A DNA stretch of 61,810 bases from Bacteroidota bacterium (GCA_003175935.1 PSRI01000012.1:1-61810), one strand, 5' to 3'. Counted from the stretch's first letter, positions 44,859-53,934 are shown. Notes: generated by a model not told the origin, from the sequence alone. Program-made: numbers and translations.

Positions 44859-46160
44859 CTATCGGAATTTAGTTAATACAAGTTCCATCTCTGCCTGAAT
44901 TTTATCATTGCAAAGATTGCCTATACTTCCTTCGTGAGTATGGTGCAGTTCTTTTTTATAATCGAAATGAAATTGTCCTTTTTCGATTTCATTTCCAACC
45001 TGCCTGTAAGCGTCTCTGAAAGGAATGCCTTTATTCACCAGTTGATTCACTGCTTCCACACTAAAGAGATAACGATATTTTTCATCATCAAGGATATGAT
45101 CTTTCACTTTGATGTTTGAGAGCATGAGCTGAGTCATTTGAAGACAGGCTTTCAATTCTTCAATAGAAGGGAATAAAATTTCTTTTGTAAGCTGAAGATC
45201 TCTGTGATATCCTGAGGGAAGATTATTTATTAGAAGAGTTAATTCGTTTGGAACCGATTGGATCCTGTTGCACCTGGCGCGAACGAGTTCAAATACATCA
45301 GGATTTTTTTTATGGGGCATGATGCTGCTTCCGGTTGTAAGCTCATCAGGAAAAGAAATGAACCCAAAGTTTTGATTCATGTACAGGCAACAATCCATAG
45401 CCAGCTTACTCAAAGTTGCCGCTACAGTGCTTAATGCCATTGCGGTGAGTTTTTCTGTTTTGCCCCTGGTCATTTGCGCATATACTGAATTATGGTTCAG
45501 CGACCCAAATCCAAGTAAGGATGTAGTAGTTGTTCTGTTCAACGGAAAAGATGAACCATACCCGGCACCGCTACCAAGAGGATTTTTATTTGCAACATGG
45601 TATGCAGCCGCAAGAAATTCAGTATCATCCACTAACGATTCGGCATAAGCGCCGAACCATAACCCAAATGATGAGGGCATTGCTATCTGCAGATGTGTAT
45701 AGCCTGGCAGCAAAACCTCCTTGTGCTTTTCACTTAAATTTATCAATAAATTAAAAAGCGATTTCACCTCATCCCTGATTTTCAAAATCTCAGCTCTTAA
45801 ATAGAGTTTTACATCTACTGCAACCTGATCATTCCTGCTCCTGCCGCTATGAATTTTCTTTCCGGCTTCGCCGATTCTTTGGGTAAGCATCCATTCTACC
45901 TGGGAGTGCACATCTTCCATTCCATCTTCTATTTTAAATCCTGAATCTTTTATTTCTTTCAGGATTTGTTTCAATCCCTGCACAGCAGTATCGGCTTCTT
46001 CCTTTGACATAAGACCCGTTTGGCCCAGCATTGTAACGTGAGCTATTGAACCAAGCACATCAAATTCAGCGAGAACGAGATCAAATTCCTTGTCTCGACC
46101 CACCGTAAAATTTTCTATGATATGGTTAACTGCAGAGCTGTCTTTTTGCCAAAGTTTCAT
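44859..46160 (-). CDS. argH: argininosuccinate lyase
   Basis: Cleaves argininosuccinate to arginine and fumarate, the last step of the pathway. 433 residues with HSGRSRNDQVAVDVKLYLR, GYTHLQIAMP and the family signature SSIMPHKKNPDVFE. Last gene of the arginine operon, 28 bases after argE. Confidence 0.96.
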   Translation of the reverse strand: MKLWQKDSSAVNHIIENFTVGRDKEFDLVLAEFDVLGSIAHVTMLGQTGLMSKEEADTAVQGLKQILKEIKDSGFKIEDGMEDVHSQVEWMLTQRIGEAGKKIHSGRSRNDQVAVDVKLYLRAEILKIRDEVKSLFNLLINLSEKHKEVLLPGYTHLQIAMPSSFGLWFGAYAESLVDDTEFLAAAYHVANKNPLGSGAGYGSSFPLNRTTTTSLLGFGSLNHNSVYAQMTRGKTEKLTAMALSTVAATLSKLAMDCCLYMNQNFGFISFPDELTTGSSIMPHKKNPDVFELVRARCNRIQSVPNELTLLINNLPSGYHRDLQLTKEILFPSIEELKACLQMTQLMLSNIKVKDHILDDEKYRYLFSVEAVNQLVNKGIPFRDAYRQVGNEIEKGQFHFDYKKELHHTHEGSIGNLCNDKIQAEMELVLTKFR

Positions 46161-46188
46161 GTACGATTGATTTCAAAATTTAGCGTAT

Positions 46189-47286
46189 CTACAAAACGAA
46201 TTCAAGCATTTTAATATAAATCTCAATCCCAGATTTAATTTCATCGATGTAAATAAATTCATCTGCTGTATGACTTCTCGCTGAATCACCCGGCCCGATT
46301 TTCAATGCCGGAAATGGCATTAATGCCTGGTCGGATGTAGTGGGAGAGCCATAGGATGATAAATTTAATTTGTTTCCAGCCTGTACAATAGGATGACTTG
46401 CAGGTATAGACGAAGACCTCATCCTCAAACTTCGTGGGGTAACGGTGCAGGAAACATTTTTCCTAATGGTTTCAAGTACTTCTTCAAAACTATAAAGTTC
46501 ATTAATCCTGATATCAGCCACAAAACTGCATTGGGCAGGAACTACATTGTGCGCTTTATTTTCAGTATTAATTACTGTTACACTCATTTTCATTGGGCCC
46601 AATAATTCCGAAACTTTTGGGAATTTATAGGACTTAAACCATTCGATGTCTTTTATTGCTTTGTATATAGCATTATCGCCTTCCTCGCGTGCTGCATGCC
46701 CGGCAATTCCATGGCTTACGCAATCCAGTACAAGTAAACCTTTTTCGGCAACTGCCATTCTCATTTGAGTTGGCTCTCCAACCAGTGCAAATGATATTCC
46801 CTTCTCACCAATACTATTTTTGAATACTTCGTTTTTCAATAAAGCTTCAATGCCTTCGTGCCCCGAAATCTCTTCTTCTGCTGTTGCTGCAAATACAATA
46901 TTAAATTTCAAATTTTCTGAATCATAAAAATGCAGAAAAGTAGCCAGGAGTGAAACCAGTGCACCGCCTGCGTCATTACTTCCCAGTCCAAATAATTTTC
47001 CTTCTTTTATGATAGGACTAAACGGATCAAGCGTATATCCTTTATTTGGTTTTACTGTATCGTGATGAGAATTCAATAAAATGGAAGGAAGTGAGGGATT
47101 AAAATATTTATTGACGGCATAAACATTGTTCCCGATTTGATTGTGCTCTATGCCTCTGTCGGCAATGAATTTACAAAGCAGCCTTGCTGTTTGATCTTCC
47201 TCCCTGCTAAAAGAAGGTATTGCAATTAATCCTTTCAAAAGATCAATCGCATCAGCAGATAATATGTTAGAGCCCGTAAGGTTCAT
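46189..47286 (-). CDS. argE: M20-family N-acyl-L-citrulline/ornithine deacylase
   Basis: Metallohydrolase of 365 residues with the M20 ligands in NSHHDTVKPN (His, Asp), GSNDAGGALV (bridging Asp), ATAEEEISG (catalytic Glu and metal Glu) and a late His in RSHTADEF. In an operon with an N-acylornithine carbamoyltransferase, its substrate is most likely N-acetyl- or N-succinylcitrulline, not acetylornithine (pathway inference). 18 bases separate it from argB. Confidence 0.88.
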   Translation of the reverse strand: MNLTGSNILSADAIDLLKGLIAIPSFSREEDQTARLLCKFIADRGIEHNQIGNNVYAVNKYFNPSLPSILLNSHHDTVKPNKGYTLDPFSPIIKEGKLFGLGSNDAGGALVSLLATFLHFYDSENLKFNIVFAATAEEEISGHEGIEALLKNEVFKNSIGEKGISFALVGEPTQMRMAVAEKGLLVLDCVSHGIAGHAAREEGDNAIYKAIKDIEWFKSYKFPKVSELLGPMKMSVTVINTENKAHNVVPAQCSFVADIRINELYSFEEVLETIRKNVSCTVTPRSLRMRSSSIPASHPIVQAGNKLNLSSYGSPTTSDQALMPFPALKIGPGDSARSHTADEFIYIDEIKSGIEIYIKMLEFVL

Positions 47287-47304
47287 GTAATTTTCATAAT
47301 TGAA

Positions 47305-48093
47305 TCAGGCTTTCATCAATAATGTGGTGCCTGAATCGCCGCTTATTAATTGTTCTAATTTTTCTGCTTTGCCAATAATTACTTTTGAAACACCTGTTCC
47401 AAGTGCAGTGAAAGCATTGTCCAATTTCGGAATCATGCCGGCAAAGATTACTTTTTCTTCTTTTAGTTGTTTGTATTTATTTGTATCAAGTTTCGCAATC
47501 ACTGTTGAATCATCTTCAGCGTTCATCAGCACTCCATTTTTTTCAAACGAATAAACGAGTGTTACCTGGTACAATTTGCTAAGTGCCTTTGCTATTTCCT
47601 GGGCCATTGTATCGGCATTTGTGTTCAGTAACTGTCCTTTTTTATCGTGAGTAATTGGAGCAACCACCACAGTAAGATTTTGCTCAAGCAGGAAATTTAA
47701 AAGTTCACTATTAATTTCATCCACATCACCCGCAAACCCATAATCAATATTTGAATGAATTCTTTTGTGTGCGAGTACCAGGTTTCCATCGGCACCTGTC
47801 ATTCCAATAGCATCGCATCCTTCTGCCTGTAATTGCGCAACCATATTTTTGTTGATATAACCGGCGTAAACCATGGTAACCACTTTGAGCGTTTCCGCAT
47901 CGGTGATTCTTCTTCCATCAACCATCTGTTGAGGAAGACTCATTTTTTCCGCAAGGTCGGTCGCCAGTTTGCCGCCACCATGAACCAAAATTTTCTTTCC
48001 TTTAATTTTTGAAAATTGTTGAAGAAAAGAATTTAGCTTCCCGGCATTATCAATAATATTTCCACCAATCTTTATGACGTAAAGTTCCTGCAT
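47305..48093 (-). CDS. argB: N-acetylglutamate (or N-succinylglutamate) kinase
   Basis: Phosphorylates the gamma-carboxyl of N-acylglutamate. 262 residues of the amino-acid-kinase fold: VIKIGGNIID at the N terminus, KILVHGGGKLATDLAEKM, and DGNLVLAHK, NTNADTMAQEIAKAL further on. No N-terminal helix of the arginine-inhibited type is seen, suggesting it lacks feedback inhibition of that kind. 11 bases after argF'. Confidence 0.93.
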   Translation of the reverse strand: MQELYVIKIGGNIIDNAGKLNSFLQQFSKIKGKKILVHGGGKLATDLAEKMSLPQQMVDGRRITDAETLKVVTMVYAGYINKNMVAQLQAEGCDAIGMTGADGNLVLAHKRIHSNIDYGFAGDVDEINSELLNFLLEQNLTVVVAPITHDKKGQLLNTNADTMAQEIAKALSKLYQVTLVYSFEKNGVLMNAEDDSTVIAKLDTNKYKQLKEEKVIFAGMIPKLDNAFTALGTGVSKVIIGKAEKLEQLISGDSGTTLLMKA

Positions 48094-48104
48094 GAATGCT
48101 TAGA

Positions 48105-49055
48105 TTAAGATTTCAGCATCTCCGATAGTACGCTTTGGGCCGCACAAACTCTGTTTGAGGCCTGTTGTGTGACTCTACTGTGAGGGCCATCTAAAACTTC
48201 ATCACTTAATTCCACATTTCTTCTAACTGGTAAGCAATGCATCACGATGGCGTCATTTGTTTGTTTCAACTTTTCATTGGTGAGCATCCATTCGGGATCG
48301 TTGCAATAAATTTTTCCATAATCATTGAAAGTGCTCCAATTCTTTACGTACACAAAATCTGCGCCTTTCAATGCTTCATCCTGGTTGTGCGTAATTTTTG
48401 CATTGCCGGTAAATTGAGCATCCAATTCATAATCCTCAGGATGTGTGATCACAAAATCTGCTTCACCCCAGCCATTGATCCATTGCGAAAAACTATTTGC
48501 TACACATTGTGGCAATGGTTTTACATGAGGGGCCCAGGTGAGTACAATCTTCGGCTTCTTTTTTTCCTTCAAATTTTCAGAGATCGTAATCACATCGGTA
48601 AGACTCTGCAACGGATGCAAGGTGGCACTTTCAAGGCTTACAACCGGTATTCCAGCGTATTTAATGAATTGCCTGATGAATAATTCGCTATAATCATCTT
48701 CCCTGTTTTTGAGAGAAGGGAAAGTTCGAATGGCAAGTATGTCGAAATATTTTCCAAGAATAGGCGCTGCATCTTTTACGTGCTCCACGGTATTGCCGCT
48801 CATAATGGCTTCTTCTTCAAATTCGAGTGCCCATCCTTCCTGTCCCACATTGAATACAATCACATCCATCCCCAGGTTTTGTGCCGCAATCTGTGTACTG
48901 AGCCTCGTGCGCATGCTTGGGTTAAGGAATAAGCAACCCATTCTCTTATTCTTTCCCAAACTTTTATCCCTGAAGGGATCTGCTTTATATTCAAGCGCCT
49001 TTTTAACCAGTGCGTTTATGTCGCTAACATCATGAACGGAAATGAAATTTCTCAT
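48105..49055 (-). CDS. argF': N-acetyl/N-succinyl-L-ornithine carbamoyltransferase
   Basis: Carbamoylates an N-acylated ornithine. 316 residues. The carbamoyl-phosphate motif is NPSMRTRLSTQIAAQNLGM, followed by SATLHPLQSLTDVITI and the substrate-loop HCLPVRRNVELSDEV. The LSTQ.AA.NLGM context and the W-A-L-E-F piece match the AOTCase/SOTCase branch known from Xanthomonas and Bacteroides rather than ordinary ornithine carbamoyltransferase. Acetyl versus succinyl preference cannot be decided here; the Bacteroides fragilis enzyme uses succinylornithine. Confidence 0.92.
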   Translation of the reverse strand: MRNFISVHDVSDINALVKKALEYKADPFRDKSLGKNKRMGCLFLNPSMRTRLSTQIAAQNLGMDVIVFNVGQEGWALEFEEEAIMSGNTVEHVKDAAPILGKYFDILAIRTFPSLKNREDDYSELFIRQFIKYAGIPVVSLESATLHPLQSLTDVITISENLKEKKKPKIVLTWAPHVKPLPQCVANSFSQWINGWGEADFVITHPEDYELDAQFTGNAKITHNQDEALKGADFVYVKNWSTFNDYGKIYCNDPEWMLTNEKLKQTNDAIVMHCLPVRRNVELSDEVLDGPHSRVTQQASNRVCAAQSVLSEMLKS

Positions 49056-49083
49056 TGCGTGGTATAGTTATTAAACTTTTGAA

Positions 49084-49098
49084 TTCAGCGTTCAGAGG
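49084..49098. repeat. copy of the CCTCTGAACGCTGAA repeat inside the arginine operon
   Basis: TTCAGCGTTCAGAGG at 49084-49098 is the exact reverse complement of 12472-12486. It sits in the 62-base gap between argD and argF', the longest gap downstream of argG. Confidence 0.5.
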
Positions 49099-49117
49099 AT
49101 GGATTTGAATATGCGAT

Positions 49118-50284
49118 TTAAACTTTTTCCGTTGTAGATGATGCAAGACTCTCGGCACTTAATTCTTCTTCAATGGCATCGAGGAATTGCTCTGCATCTT
49201 TTTTGCGCAGTGCCAATGAAGGAAGCAAACGGATCACATTTGGTTTTGCTTCGCCGGTAAATATATGCTGGTTCCACAAAAGGTTTTTGCGAAGATTTTT
49301 GAGGGACTCTGGTACATCAAAGCCAATCATGAGTCCTCTTCCCCTCACATTCTTAAGTTGCGGAATATTTTTTAGTTGCTGGGAAATAAAGTTTCCAATG
49401 GTAGCGGCGTTCTCCATCAGTTTTTCTGATTCAATAATCTCCAGCACAGCAAGAGCGGCTGCACAAGCCAAATGATTTCCACCAAATGTTGTTCCCAACA
49501 TGAAATGCCTGGGTTGGATGTTTGGAGCAATCATAATTCCCGCAACCGGAAATCCATTTCCCATACCCTTTGCCATGGTATATATATCTGCATCAACTCC
49601 CGCATAATCGTGCGAAAAAAATTTGCCCGTTCTACCATAACCGCATTGAATTCCATCTGCAATAAAAATCGCTCCTGATTCCGTGCAAAGTTCTCTGATC
49701 AATTGAAGAAAATGGATATCAGCGACATTGATTCCACCTACCCCCTGGATACCTTCAATAATTACTGAAGAAATTTCTTTACCATTTTCAGAAAAACATT
49801 TTTGCAATGCTTCTTCATCATTGAATGGAAGAAATATTACATTCTCAGTCTGGTTCACCGGAGCCACTAAATTAGGATTGTCAGTAGCGGCTACTGCCAG
49901 TGAAGTACGACCATGAAATGATTTGCTGAATGCGACGACTTTTTTTCGTCCATTTGCAAAAGAAGCAAGTTTCAAAGCATTCTCATTTGCTTCTGCTCCT
50001 GAATTGCACAGAAATAACTGGTAGTCTGGTTTGCCAGACACATTCCCTAATTTTTCAGCGAGTTCCTGTTGCAAAGGGATCTTCACTGAATTTGAATAGA
50101 ACCCCAATTTTTCCAACTGTTCTTCCACACGCTTCACATAATGAGGATGAGTGTGCCCTACTGAAATCACGGCATGACCACCGTATAAATCGAGATATTG
50201 CTGTCCCTGATCATCCCACACATATGAACCTTTTCCTTTTACAATATTGATGTCGTTAATGGGATATACGTCGAATAATTTCAT
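49118..50284 (-). CDS. argD: N-acylornithine aminotransferase
   Basis: PLP-dependent class III aminotransferase, 388 residues, making N-acylornithine from the semialdehyde. Motifs: LYGGHAVISVGHTHPHYV, NSGAEANENALKLA, FIADGIQCGYGRTGKFF and the PLP lysine in TMAKGMGNGFPVAG. Gap of 41 bases to argC. Confidence 0.93.
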   Translation of the reverse strand: MKLFDVYPINDINIVKGKGSYVWDDQGQQYLDLYGGHAVISVGHTHPHYVKRVEEQLEKLGFYSNSVKIPLQQELAEKLGNVSGKPDYQLFLCNSGAEANENALKLASFANGRKKVVAFSKSFHGRTSLAVAATDNPNLVAPVNQTENVIFLPFNDEEALQKCFSENGKEISSVIIEGIQGVGGINVADIHFLQLIRELCTESGAIFIADGIQCGYGRTGKFFSHDYAGVDADIYTMAKGMGNGFPVAGIMIAPNIQPRHFMLGTTFGGNHLACAAALAVLEIIESEKLMENAATIGNFISQQLKNIPQLKNVRGRGLMIGFDVPESLKNLRKNLLWNQHIFTGEAKPNVIRLLPSLALRKKDAEQFLDAIEEELSAESLASSTTEKV

Positions 50285-50325
50285 GATTTAATCTTTTCAC
50301 CAAACTGCATTACACAATTGGCCGG

Positions 50326-51330
50326 TTAGAAATAATTTGCTTTCAATTGTAATCCTGCGCATTCATCTATGCCAAAAGCCAGGTTCATATTTTGTACAGC
50401 CTGACCACTTGCGCCCTTCAATAAGTTATCTATGATAGAATGTACCACAAGTCGTGATCCAACTTTCTCCAACTGGATGATACATTTATTTGTATTCACC
50501 ACCTGTTTGAGGAAAATTGGATCCTTCTCCACGATGGTAAATGGATGATCGCCGTAGAATTCATCAAAAAGTTCCTGTAATTTTTTTTCAGTCCAGGTAC
50601 AATAGATTTGAGAACTGGTGAAAATTCCCCTTGAAAAATCTCCTCTCCATGGAATAAAATTCACACCTTCTTCCTCTTTGGTTCCAAAACCAGGCTGCAA
50701 TTGCTGAAGGGATTGCGTAATTTCTTTGAGGTGTTGATGAGAAAGTGTTTTGTATGCCTGAATATTATTTACGCGCCAGCTAAAATGGCCGGTAACAGAC
50801 AGTTCCTGACCCGCCCCGGTTGAACCTGTTATGCCAGTTGTATAAATATCTTCCAGCAAACCTGCTTTTGCAAGTGGTAAAAGTCCGAGTTGAATTCCCG
50901 TGGCAAAACAACCGGGGTTAGCAATATAATTTGCCTTACGAATCGCATCTCGATTCAATTCAGGCAATCCGTAAATAAATTCTTCGCCATTGAATTTAGG
51001 TCTCTTGCCGTCAACAGCCAGGCGAAAATCATGGGAAAGGTCTATGAGTTTTATTTTTTTTGGCAGATCTGGATTATTGTCCAGAAATTTTTTTGATTCA
51101 CCATGCCCCATGCAAAGGAACAATACATCGATATTATGATCGAGTTCACCTGCAAAAACAAGAGAGGTATCGCCAGCCAGGTCACGATGAACTTTACTTA
51201 TCGGGTTACCAGCGTTGCTCTTGCTGTGAATGAAACCTATCTCCGCATGCGGATGATGGATCAACAACCTGATCAATTCCCCGCCAGTGTATCCGGCGCC
51301 TCCAACGATTCCTACTTTAATCTTTGACAT
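50326..51330 (-). CDS. argC: N-acetyl-gamma-glutamyl-phosphate reductase
   Basis: NADPH-dependent reduction of N-acylglutamyl phosphate. 334 residues with the Rossmann start VGIVGGAGYTGGELIRLLI, the catalytic cysteine in ANPGCFATGIQLGLLPL, and the late GASGQAVQNMNLAFG. 11 bases downstream of the cupin. Confidence 0.95.
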   Translation of the reverse strand: MSKIKVGIVGGAGYTGGELIRLLIHHPHAEIGFIHSKSNAGNPISKVHRDLAGDTSLVFAGELDHNIDVLFLCMGHGESKKFLDNNPDLPKKIKLIDLSHDFRLAVDGKRPKFNGEEFIYGLPELNRDAIRKANYIANPGCFATGIQLGLLPLAKAGLLEDIYTTGITGSTGAGQELSVTGHFSWRVNNIQAYKTLSHQHLKEITQSLQQLQPGFGTKEEEGVNFIPWRGDFSRGIFTSSQIYCTWTEKKLQELFDEFYGDHPFTIVEKDPIFLKQVVNTNKCIIQLEKVGSRLVVHSIIDNLLKGASGQAVQNMNLAFGIDECAGLQLKANYF

Positions 51331-51341
51331 GTTCCTTAAAT

Positions 51342-51692
51342 TTATTCTTCATCCGGTATTCTGTCTCCCAATGTTGATGGTTGAGAAACCAAAAGAAATT
51401 CTAACCCTTTATCACTCATATTTACGATTCGATGTTTTTTCCCAGCCTCTACATAAATCCCTTCTCCTTCCTTCAACTCCATTTTAATCTCTTCAAATTC
51501 CATGACCGCATATCCCTTCAGGATATAAAAAAACTGTTGTGCAATTTTGTGATGGTGCCATTCTTCCAAAGTTCCAGGAGGCATATGCTCCTGTTTTATA
51601 CTCAAGCCATTTTGCTCAACCAGGTTCCAACCACTGCAATGGTTTCCCCATTCGTAATGTTTCAGGGGGTTATTTTTTGAGACCGGTTTCAC
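51342..51692 (-). CDS. single-domain cupin protein in the arginine operon
   Basis: 116 residues, one cupin barrel. Motif 1 is HHHKIAQQFFYILKG, with the usual metal-binding Glu replaced by Gln; motif 2 is GEGIYVEAGKKHRIVN. Three histidines and the last motif-2 histidine could still bind a metal. Its ATG overlaps the argG stop (ATGA), so it is translationally coupled to argG and co-transcribed with argC. Function unknown; ligand-binding or a small-molecule isomerase are possibilities only. Confidence 0.85.
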   Translation of the reverse strand: MKPVSKNNPLKHYEWGNHCSGWNLVEQNGLSIKQEHMPPGTLEEWHHHKIAQQFFYILKGYAVMEFEEIKMELKEGEGIYVEAGKKHRIVNMSDKGLEFLLVSQPSTLGDRIPDEE

Positions 51693-52885
51693 TTTTCGGA
51701 ATCATTAACCTTGTGATAAATGGATGTTTGATTGCCAAATATTTTTGCGAATCCTTTTACATCATCTCCGCTCCAGCCTTTATTCATCTCGCCATAAGAA
51801 CCAAATTTGCTGCTCATCAGGTCATGCTCACTTTCAATTCCTGTTATGATAAAGCGATATGGTTGCAGCGTAACAAAAACTTTTCCTGAAACCGTTACCT
51901 GCGTATCCTCAAGAAATTTTTCAATATTTCTCATGGTTGGATCAAGCATTTGTCCTTCATGTAACCAGTTTCCATACCAGCTGCTCAATTGATCTTTCCA
52001 GTACAGTTGCCATTTGGTGAGCGTATGTTTTTCCAATAGGTGGTGGCCCTTGATGATAATCATTGGTGCCGCAGCTTCAAATCCAACTCTTCCTTTGATG
52101 CCAATGATGGTATCTCCCACATGAATATCTCTTCCAACTCCAAAAGGTTGTGCTATTGATTGCAGGTACTGGATTGCTTCTACTGGATGTTTAAATGTTT
52201 TTTTATCTACACCTATCAGTTCTCCTTTTTCGAAAACCAGATCAATTTGTTTGGTTCCTGTTTCGGTAACCTGTGTGGGCCAGGCCTGCTCCGGTAAATA
52301 ATCTTTTGAAGTAAGAGTTTCCTTTCCTCCTACAGAAGTTCCCCACAATCCTTTATTGATGCTGTATTGCGCTTTTGCAAAATTCATTTCAACGCCATGC
52401 TCTTTCAAAAAATCGATTTCCTGTTCTCTGCTCAAGCGCATGTCTCTGATTGGGGTTAATATTTCCACTCCGGGAAGCATACTTTGAAACACCATATCAA
52501 ATCGAACCTGATCATTTCCTGCACCTGTACTTCCGTGCGCAACATAGGATGCCCCGGTTTTACTTACATGCTTCGCAACTGCTATCGCCTGAACCATTCT
52601 TTCTGCGCTTACGCTTAAGGGATAAGTTGCATTTTTCAACACATTGCCGTAAATGAGATATTTTATGCATGAGTCGTAATATTCTTTTGTAACATCAACG
52701 CAGGTAAAAGATTTTACTCCCAGTTGCATTGCCCTCTTCTCAATCTGTGAAATTTCTTCATCATTGAAACCTCCTGTATTAACGGTGAGCGCGTGCACTT
52801 CCAGGCCTTTTACTTTGCTGAGATAAATGGCGCAATAGGTAGTGTCGAGTCCGCCGCTATATGCCAGTACAACTTTATTATTCAT
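51689..52885 (-). CDS. argG: argininosuccinate synthase
   Basis: ATP-dependent ligation of citrulline and aspartate. 398 residues with the PP-loop VVLAYSGGLDTTYC at the N terminus, YVAHGSTGAGNDQVRFD, GTSVGGKET and GRVGFEAAAP. Second cistron of the operon, 46 bases after the GNAT, overlapping the cupin by 4 bases. Confidence 0.95.
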   Translation of the reverse strand: MNNKVVLAYSGGLDTTYCAIYLSKVKGLEVHALTVNTGGFNDEEISQIEKRAMQLGVKSFTCVDVTKEYYDSCIKYLIYGNVLKNATYPLSVSAERMVQAIAVAKHVSKTGASYVAHGSTGAGNDQVRFDMVFQSMLPGVEILTPIRDMRLSREQEIDFLKEHGVEMNFAKAQYSINKGLWGTSVGGKETLTSKDYLPEQAWPTQVTETGTKQIDLVFEKGELIGVDKKTFKHPVEAIQYLQSIAQPFGVGRDIHVGDTIIGIKGRVGFEAAAPMIIIKGHHLLEKHTLTKWQLYWKDQLSSWYGNWLHEGQMLDPTMRNIEKFLEDTQVTVSGKVFVTLQPYRFIITGIESEHDLMSSKFGSYGEMNKGWSGDDVKGFAKIFGNQTSIYHKVNDSEK

Positions 52886-52931
52886 TTTTTCTATGCTGTT
52901 TTGGATCGTTATTTAGTTTTTTGGGGATTAA

Positions 52932-53645
52932 TTAAAACAGATTGAACAGAGAAAACAATCTCTTTCGCTCACCATTTCCATTTGGATCTTTTTCTTTTTT
53001 GAGGAAGGGCTTCAACAATTTCCATTGTTTGATTTGCATGAATCTTTCATAAAGCTTGGAGTGTTGTTGAAAGTCCTGTTTGGTTTCCTCTGGCTCGTAG
53101 TGATCTTTAGGATCGTAGAGCATGGCAGTACAGAAACAGTTTTTTCTTTCCTTGCTCATGAGGATGTCGTAGTTCACACAACTTTTGCAACCGGCCCAAA
53201 AAGCTTCGTCCTGGGTCAGCTCAGAATAAGTCACAGGTTCATAGCCCAGGTCAGAATTTATCTTCATTACGGCAAGGCCGGTAGTGAGACCGAAAATTTT
53301 TGCTTCGGGATATTTTTGGCGACTGAGTTCGAATATTTTTTTCTTGATGGCTTTTGCAAGTCCGCCCTTTCTAAATTGTGGAGCTACTATCAATCCGGAG
53401 TTGGCAACATATTCTCCATGGCTCCAGGTTTCAATATAGCAGAAGCCAGCCCAGATTCCATCCGAAGTGAATGCAATCACGGCTTTGCCTTCTTTCATTT
53501 TTTCTTTGATATAGTCGGGGGATCTCTTTGCAATTCCCGTACCTCTCGCCATTGCTGATGAAGCCATTTCATCACAAATTATTTGTGCAAAATCCAAATG
53601 AGAATCATCGGCCACTAAAATTCGAAATTGCTGCTGCGTTTCCAT
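52932..53645 (-). CDS. GNAT acyltransferase, candidate N-acylglutamate synthase
   Basis: 237 residues. A GNAT domain (about 1-150) has the acyl-CoA loop VAPQFRKGGLAKAIKKKIF and a preceding beta-strand SGLIV. The C-terminal part holds a cysteine group (GCKSCVNY and CFCTAMLYDP) not found in ordinary GNATs, then a basic tail. It is the first structural gene of an arginine operon lacking both ArgA and ArgJ. Inference: it makes N-acetyl- or N-succinylglutamate. The cysteines may bind zinc or give redox control. Not proven; a regulatory acetyltransferase is the alternative. Confidence 0.8.
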   Translation of the reverse strand: METQQQFRILVADDSHLDFAQIICDEMASSAMARGTGIAKRSPDYIKEKMKEGKAVIAFTSDGIWAGFCYIETWSHGEYVANSGLIVAPQFRKGGLAKAIKKKIFELSRQKYPEAKIFGLTTGLAVMKINSDLGYEPVTYSELTQDEAFWAGCKSCVNYDILMSKERKNCFCTAMLYDPKDHYEPEETKQDFQQHSKLYERFMQIKQWKLLKPFLKKEKDPNGNGERKRLFSLFNLF

Positions 53646-53768
53646 TTCTATAAAATCTTAAGATGTAATTGAGATATTGCAATGACGATCGCCATTGCTG
53701 ATCGGAATGCATTACCGCCATTGAGCGGACTGGCATTAGTTGGGAGAAGACACTATGGTCATAGTGTA
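53646..53768 (-). promoter_or_regulatory. structured leader region of the arginine operon
   Basis: Between the leader-peptide stop and the GNAT start. On the minus strand, an ACACTATG/CATAGTGT inverted repeat (53767-53750) begins one base after the stop codon. CCGC/GCGG frames a short hairpin that contains the first of two CAATGGCG copies (53723-53716 and 53697-53690). A downstream CGTCATTGC (53687-53679) can pair with either copy, so two mutually exclusive folds exist. No T-run follows, so control may act on translation or through Rho rather than an intrinsic terminator. Confidence 0.55.
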
Positions 53769-53894
53769 TCAACGTCGTACCCTTACGGGAGTTGGGCGAC
53801 GGAAAAAAACTGTTCTTGCAGGAACAGGAAAAACCCCACGCAATGAGGCTGTGGAAGCCACATCAGCGATTACTATGGTGAGATTTTTTTGCAT
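53769..53894 (-). CDS. argL: arginine-rich leader peptide of the arginine operon
   Basis: A 41-codon ORF from ATG 53894 to TGA 53771-53769, too short for routine gene calling. It begins MQKNLTIVIADV and ends RRPTPVRVRR. It has seven Arg codons (CGT, AGA, CGT, CGC, AGG, CGA, CGT), five of them in the last ten codons. It lies 123 bases upstream of the first structural arg gene and about 40 bases downstream of a -7-like box. The last Arg codons lie in a hairpin (53801-53773; CGTCG/CGACG around CCC/GGG). This is what a ribosome-mediated attenuation leader looks like. The symbol is a proposal by role; translation is not shown. Confidence 0.72.
   Translation of the reverse strand: MQKNLTIVIADVASTASLRGVFPVPARTVFFRRPTPVRVRR
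53803..53827 (-). terminator. terminator-like hairpin inside the leader ORF
   Basis: On the minus strand CTGTTC (53827-53822) pairs with GAACAG (53815-53810) around six bases, followed directly by seven Ts (53809-53803). The T-run encodes the Val-Phe-Phe just before the Arg-Arg codons. The stem is short, so strength is uncertain. A ribosome on the leader would cover it, which could link translation of the leader to transcription. Confidence 0.45.
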
Positions 53895-53934
53895 TTCTTA
53901 TAAGATGTTCTTTGAGTATAAAAGTTTAACCCTG

